The translations under genes were made by a program, and so were the position numbers. Of a stretch of 64,000 nt of DNA, positions 61,909-64,000 are shown in pieces. Source of the stretch: Arthrobacter sp. PAMC25284 (GTDB taxonomy: Bacteria > Actinomycetota > Actinomycetes > Actinomycetales > Micrococcaceae); contig NZ_CP080382.1 in assembly GCF_019443425.1 (NCBI RefSeq), forward strand, positions 2,542,001 through 2,606,000. The letters run 5' to 3'. The notes under the pieces are model-generated. The model saw only the letters and a program-made list of their open reading frames with translations. It made no database searches and had not been told where the DNA came from. Within the stretch, counting starts at the first letter, position 1. Every line of letters begins with the position of its first letter.

Positions 61909-63591
61909 GTGGCTCATATTGACGTTTCCGGCATCGACTACTTCCTTTCCGACGGCACCCAGCTCCTCAACGGAGTGACCTTCAAGGTTCCGGACGGCAC
62001 CAAAACGGCGCTGATCGGGCCGAACGGAACCGGGAAGACAACCCTGTTCCGCATCATCGCCGGCGACCTCGTCCCGGATGAAGGCGTGGTCGGGCGCTCC
62101 GGCAACATGGGCATCATGCGCCAGTTCGTCGGCCAGGTCAGGGACGAATCGACGGTCCGGGACCTGCTGGTGTCCGCCGCCCCGCCGGCGCTGGCCGCCG
62201 CGGCCCGCGCCGTGGACGAGGCCGAACTTGCCATGCTGGAGCACGACGACGAACCCACCCAGATGAACTACGCCCAGGCCATTGTGGACTGGGGCGATGC
62301 CGGCGGATACGACGTCGAAACCGTCTGGGACGAGATCTGCATGGCCGCGCTCGGCCTGCCGTTCGACCGCGCCCAGCACCGCCCGGCGTCGACCCTCTCC
62401 GGCGGCGAACAGAAGCGCCTGGTTTTGGAGGCGCTCTTCTCCGGCCCGGACGAGCTGCTCCTCCTGGACGAACCGGACAACTACCTCGACGTCCCGGGCA
62501 AGCGCTGGCTCGAAGCGAAACTCAACGAATCCAAGAAGACCGTCCTGTTCATCAGCCACGACCGGGAACTGCTGAACAACGCGGCGGGCCGGATCGTCAC
62601 GCTCGAGCCCGGAATTAACGGCGCCGGCGCCTGGATCCATGGCGGCGGCTTCGGCTCCTACGTCGACGCCCGGGCCGACCGCAACGCCCGCTTTGAGGAA
62701 CTCCGGAAGCGCTGGGATGAGGAGCATGTCAAGCTCAAGGAACTCGTCAATATGTACAAGAACAAGGCGGCGTTCCGCTCCGATATGGCCAACCGCTACC
62801 AGGCCGCGCAGACCCGGCTGGCGAAATTCCTCGAGGCTGGACCGCCCGAGGCCTTGCCGATAGAGCAGAACGTCCGGATGCGTCTCAAAGGCGGACGTAC
62901 CGCCAAGCGGGCCGTCGTTGCCGAGAAGCTGGAACTCACCGGTCTGATGAAGCCGTTCTCCACCGAGGTCTGGTTCGGCGATCGCGTCGGCGTGCTGGGC
63001 TCCAACGGCTCCGGCAAGAGCCACTTCCTGCGCCTGCTTGCCACCGGCGGCACAGATCCCGAGCGGGAGCACCTGCCGGTGTCTGAGGTCGAGATCGCCG
63101 AGGTGCCGCACGAAGGCACCGTGAAGCTTGGCGCCCGGATCCGGCCCGGCTTTTTCGCCCAGACCCATATCCGCCCCGACCTGCTCGGCAAGACCCTGCT
63201 GGATATCCTGCACCGCGGCGACGAACACCGCTCCGGGTTGGGTCGCGAGGCGGCCGCCGGTGCCTTGGACGGCTACGGCCTGGCCGGGCAGTCGGAGCAG
63301 AAGTACGACTCCCTCTCCGGCGGCCAGCAGGCCCGCTTCCAGATCCTGCTGCTCCAGCTCTCGGGGGCCACCCTGCTGCTGCTCGATGAGCCCACCGACA
63401 ACCTCGACCTGCACTCGGCCGAGGCTCTGGAACGGGCAATCGACCACTTTGAGGGAACCGTCCTCGCTGTCACCCATGACCGCTGGTTCGCCCGCACCTT
63501 CGACCGTTTCCTCGTCTTCGGCTCCGACGGGAAGGTCTACGAGTCTGCGGAACCCGTGTGGGATGAAAAACGGGTCGAACGCGCCCGCTAG
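61909..63591 (+). CDS. ABC-F family ATP-binding protein
   Basis: 560 residues, GTG start, two nucleotide-binding domains, no membrane segments. First: Walker A GPNGTGKTT, signature TLSGGEQKRL, Walker B LLLLDEPDNYLD. Second: GSNGSGKSH, LSGGQQARF, LLLLDEPTDNLD. A charged linker with KWDEEHVKLKELVNMYKNKA lies between them. ABC-F proteins act on ribosomes, in translation or antibiotic protection; the specific role is unknown. Confidence 0.92.
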   Translation: MAHIDVSGIDYFLSDGTQLLNGVTFKVPDGTKTALIGPNGTGKTTLFRIIAGDLVPDEGVVGRSGNMGIMRQFVGQVRDESTVRDLLVSAAPPALAAAARAVDEAELAMLEHDDEPTQMNYAQAIVDWGDAGGYDVETVWDEICMAALGLPFDRAQHRPASTLSGGEQKRLVLEALFSGPDELLLLDEPDNYLDVPGKRWLEAKLNESKKTVLFISHDRELLNNAAGRIVTLEPGINGAGAWIHGGGFGSYVDARADRNARFEELRKRWDEEHVKLKELVNMYKNKAAFRSDMANRYQAAQTRLAKFLEAGPPEALPIEQNVRMRLKGGRTAKRAVVAEKLELTGLMKPFSTEVWFGDRVGVLGSNGSGKSHFLRLLATGGTDPEREHLPVSEVEIAEVPHEGTVKLGARIRPGFFAQTHIRPDLLGKTLLDILHRGDEHRSGLGREAAAGALDGYGLAGQSEQKYDSLSGGQQARFQILLLQLSGATLLLLDEPTDNLDLHSAEALERAIDHFEGTVLAVTHDRWFARTFDRFLVFGSDGKVYESAEPVWDEKRVERAR

Positions 63592-63597
63592 AGCAAC

Positions 63598-63652
63598 GAC
63601 GCGGGGTCGGATAGCGCCCTTATTCCTTCGGTTTATAGGCGATATCTGACCC
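63598..63652 (+). terminator. Hairpin terminator after the ABC-F gene
   Basis: ACGCGGGGTCGGATAGCGCC pairs with GGCGATATCTGACCCCGCGT (two mismatches), followed by TGTTTGG. It starts a few bases after the stop. Confidence 0.7.
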
Positions 63653-63693
63653 CGCGTTGTTTGGCCGGAGGCGGACGGAACTTGCGCAAATAA

Positions 63694-63728
63694 TGATCAA
63701 ATAATCAATGATAGGTATCATTTGATCA
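63694..63728. promoter_or_regulatory. Operator-like inverted repeat upstream of the DeoR gene
   Basis: TGATCAAAT and ATTTGATCA, exact 9-bp arms with 17 bases between, end at the start codon. An AT-rich patch in high-GC DNA, typical of an autoregulatory operator. Confidence 0.6.
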
Positions 63729-64000
63729 TGAGGACTGATGAGCGACACCGCCTGATCGGCGACCTGCTGCGCGGCCGGGAGCGCGTGACCGTGGACGAAC
63801 TGGCGGCCGCGTGCGGTGCCTCCGGTGCCACCATCCGACGCGACCTCGACGTTCTGGCCCGGCATGGCGTGCTGCGGAGGGTACACGGCGGGGCCAAGAG
63901 CCTGCTGTTCGGCGGCGAAAACCCGGAGTACGCGCAGAGGGAGCTGGAAGAGAATGCCGTCAAGAAACGGATTGCCGCCGGAGTTGCGGCGCTGCTCAAA
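63728..64000 (+). CDS. DeoR family transcriptional regulator, 3' end outside window
   Basis: 91 codons are visible from ATG 63728. An N-terminal DeoR helix-turn-helix: MRTDERHRLIGDLLRG, VTVDELAAACGASGATIRRD and LDVLARHGVLRRVHGGAKS. The sugar-phosphate-binding domain has just begun (RIAAGVAALLK). DeoR regulators usually control sugar or nucleoside catabolism; the target genes lie beyond the window. Confidence 0.9.
   Translation, partial: MRTDERHRLIGDLLRGRERVTVDELAAACGASGATIRRDLDVLARHGVLRRVHGGAKSLLFGGENPEYAQRELEENAVKKRIAAGVAALLK

Overview
The window is the replication-origin neighbourhood of a high-GC Gram-positive chromosome, most likely a member of the Micrococcaceae (Arthrobacter-like). The evidence is the gene order rpmH-rnpA-yidD-yidC-jag-rsmG-parA-parB on one side of dnaA and dnaN-gnd-recF-dciA-gyrB-gyrA-DUF3566 on the other, a rodA-pbpA-PASTA kinase operon, crgA, and a 38-residue DLW-39-type peptide between tRNA-Ala and tRNA-Ile. 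I could not run a database search, so the genus is an inference.

Layout. 1-6454: cell-wall and division operon rodA (cut by the window edge), pbpA and two PASTA Ser/Thr kinases. 6470-8350: glutamine amidotransferase, crgA, tag. 8351-9529: a non-coding stretch rich in DnaA boxes. 9530-14169: rhomboid protease, cyclophilin, an 11-residue-repeat membrane protein, a glycosyltransferase and an EamA transporter. 14253-14661: two tRNAs around a mini-gene. 14758-27007: DUF3566, gyrA, gyrB, dciA, recF, gnd, dnaN, oriC, dnaA. 27008-32648: rpmH to parB. 32649-35101: poorly conserved DNA with two possible genes. 35102-39906: nested insertion sequences; an old IS110-family transposase is split by a younger IS110-family element and by an IS21 element whose ends and 5-bp target duplication can be read exactly. 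39907-43138: a gene-free region carrying seven parS sites, which is probably the main ParB loading zone. 43224-53194: trxA, trxB, a MurJ-partner pseudokinase, murJ, NUDIX hydrolase, CCA-type nucleotidyltransferase, histidine phosphatase, GT87-like protein. 53187-64000: FAD oxidoreductase, lipoprotein PBP, a probable beta-alanine/malonate-semialdehyde catabolic locus (aminotransferase, MMSDH, PucR regulator), a LysR/amidase scar, an ABC-F ATPase, and a DeoR regulator cut by the window edge.

Sequence quality. Eleven +1 frameshifts interrupt ten genes, most of them essential (pbpA, pknB, rhomboid, gyrA twice, gyrB, dnaA, yidC, parB, MMSDH, pucR). Every one is a single extra G or C in a run containing GGCC. 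That uniformity points to a motif-specific read error, possibly caused by a modified GGCC base, and not to eleven broken genes. These genes are annotated as full-length with the frameshift noted.

The most unusual signals are the parS array beside the nested IS island, parS sites inside parA and at the centre of a long palindrome after parB, a second DnaA-box cluster about 16 kb from oriC, and the 11-mer repeat protein.
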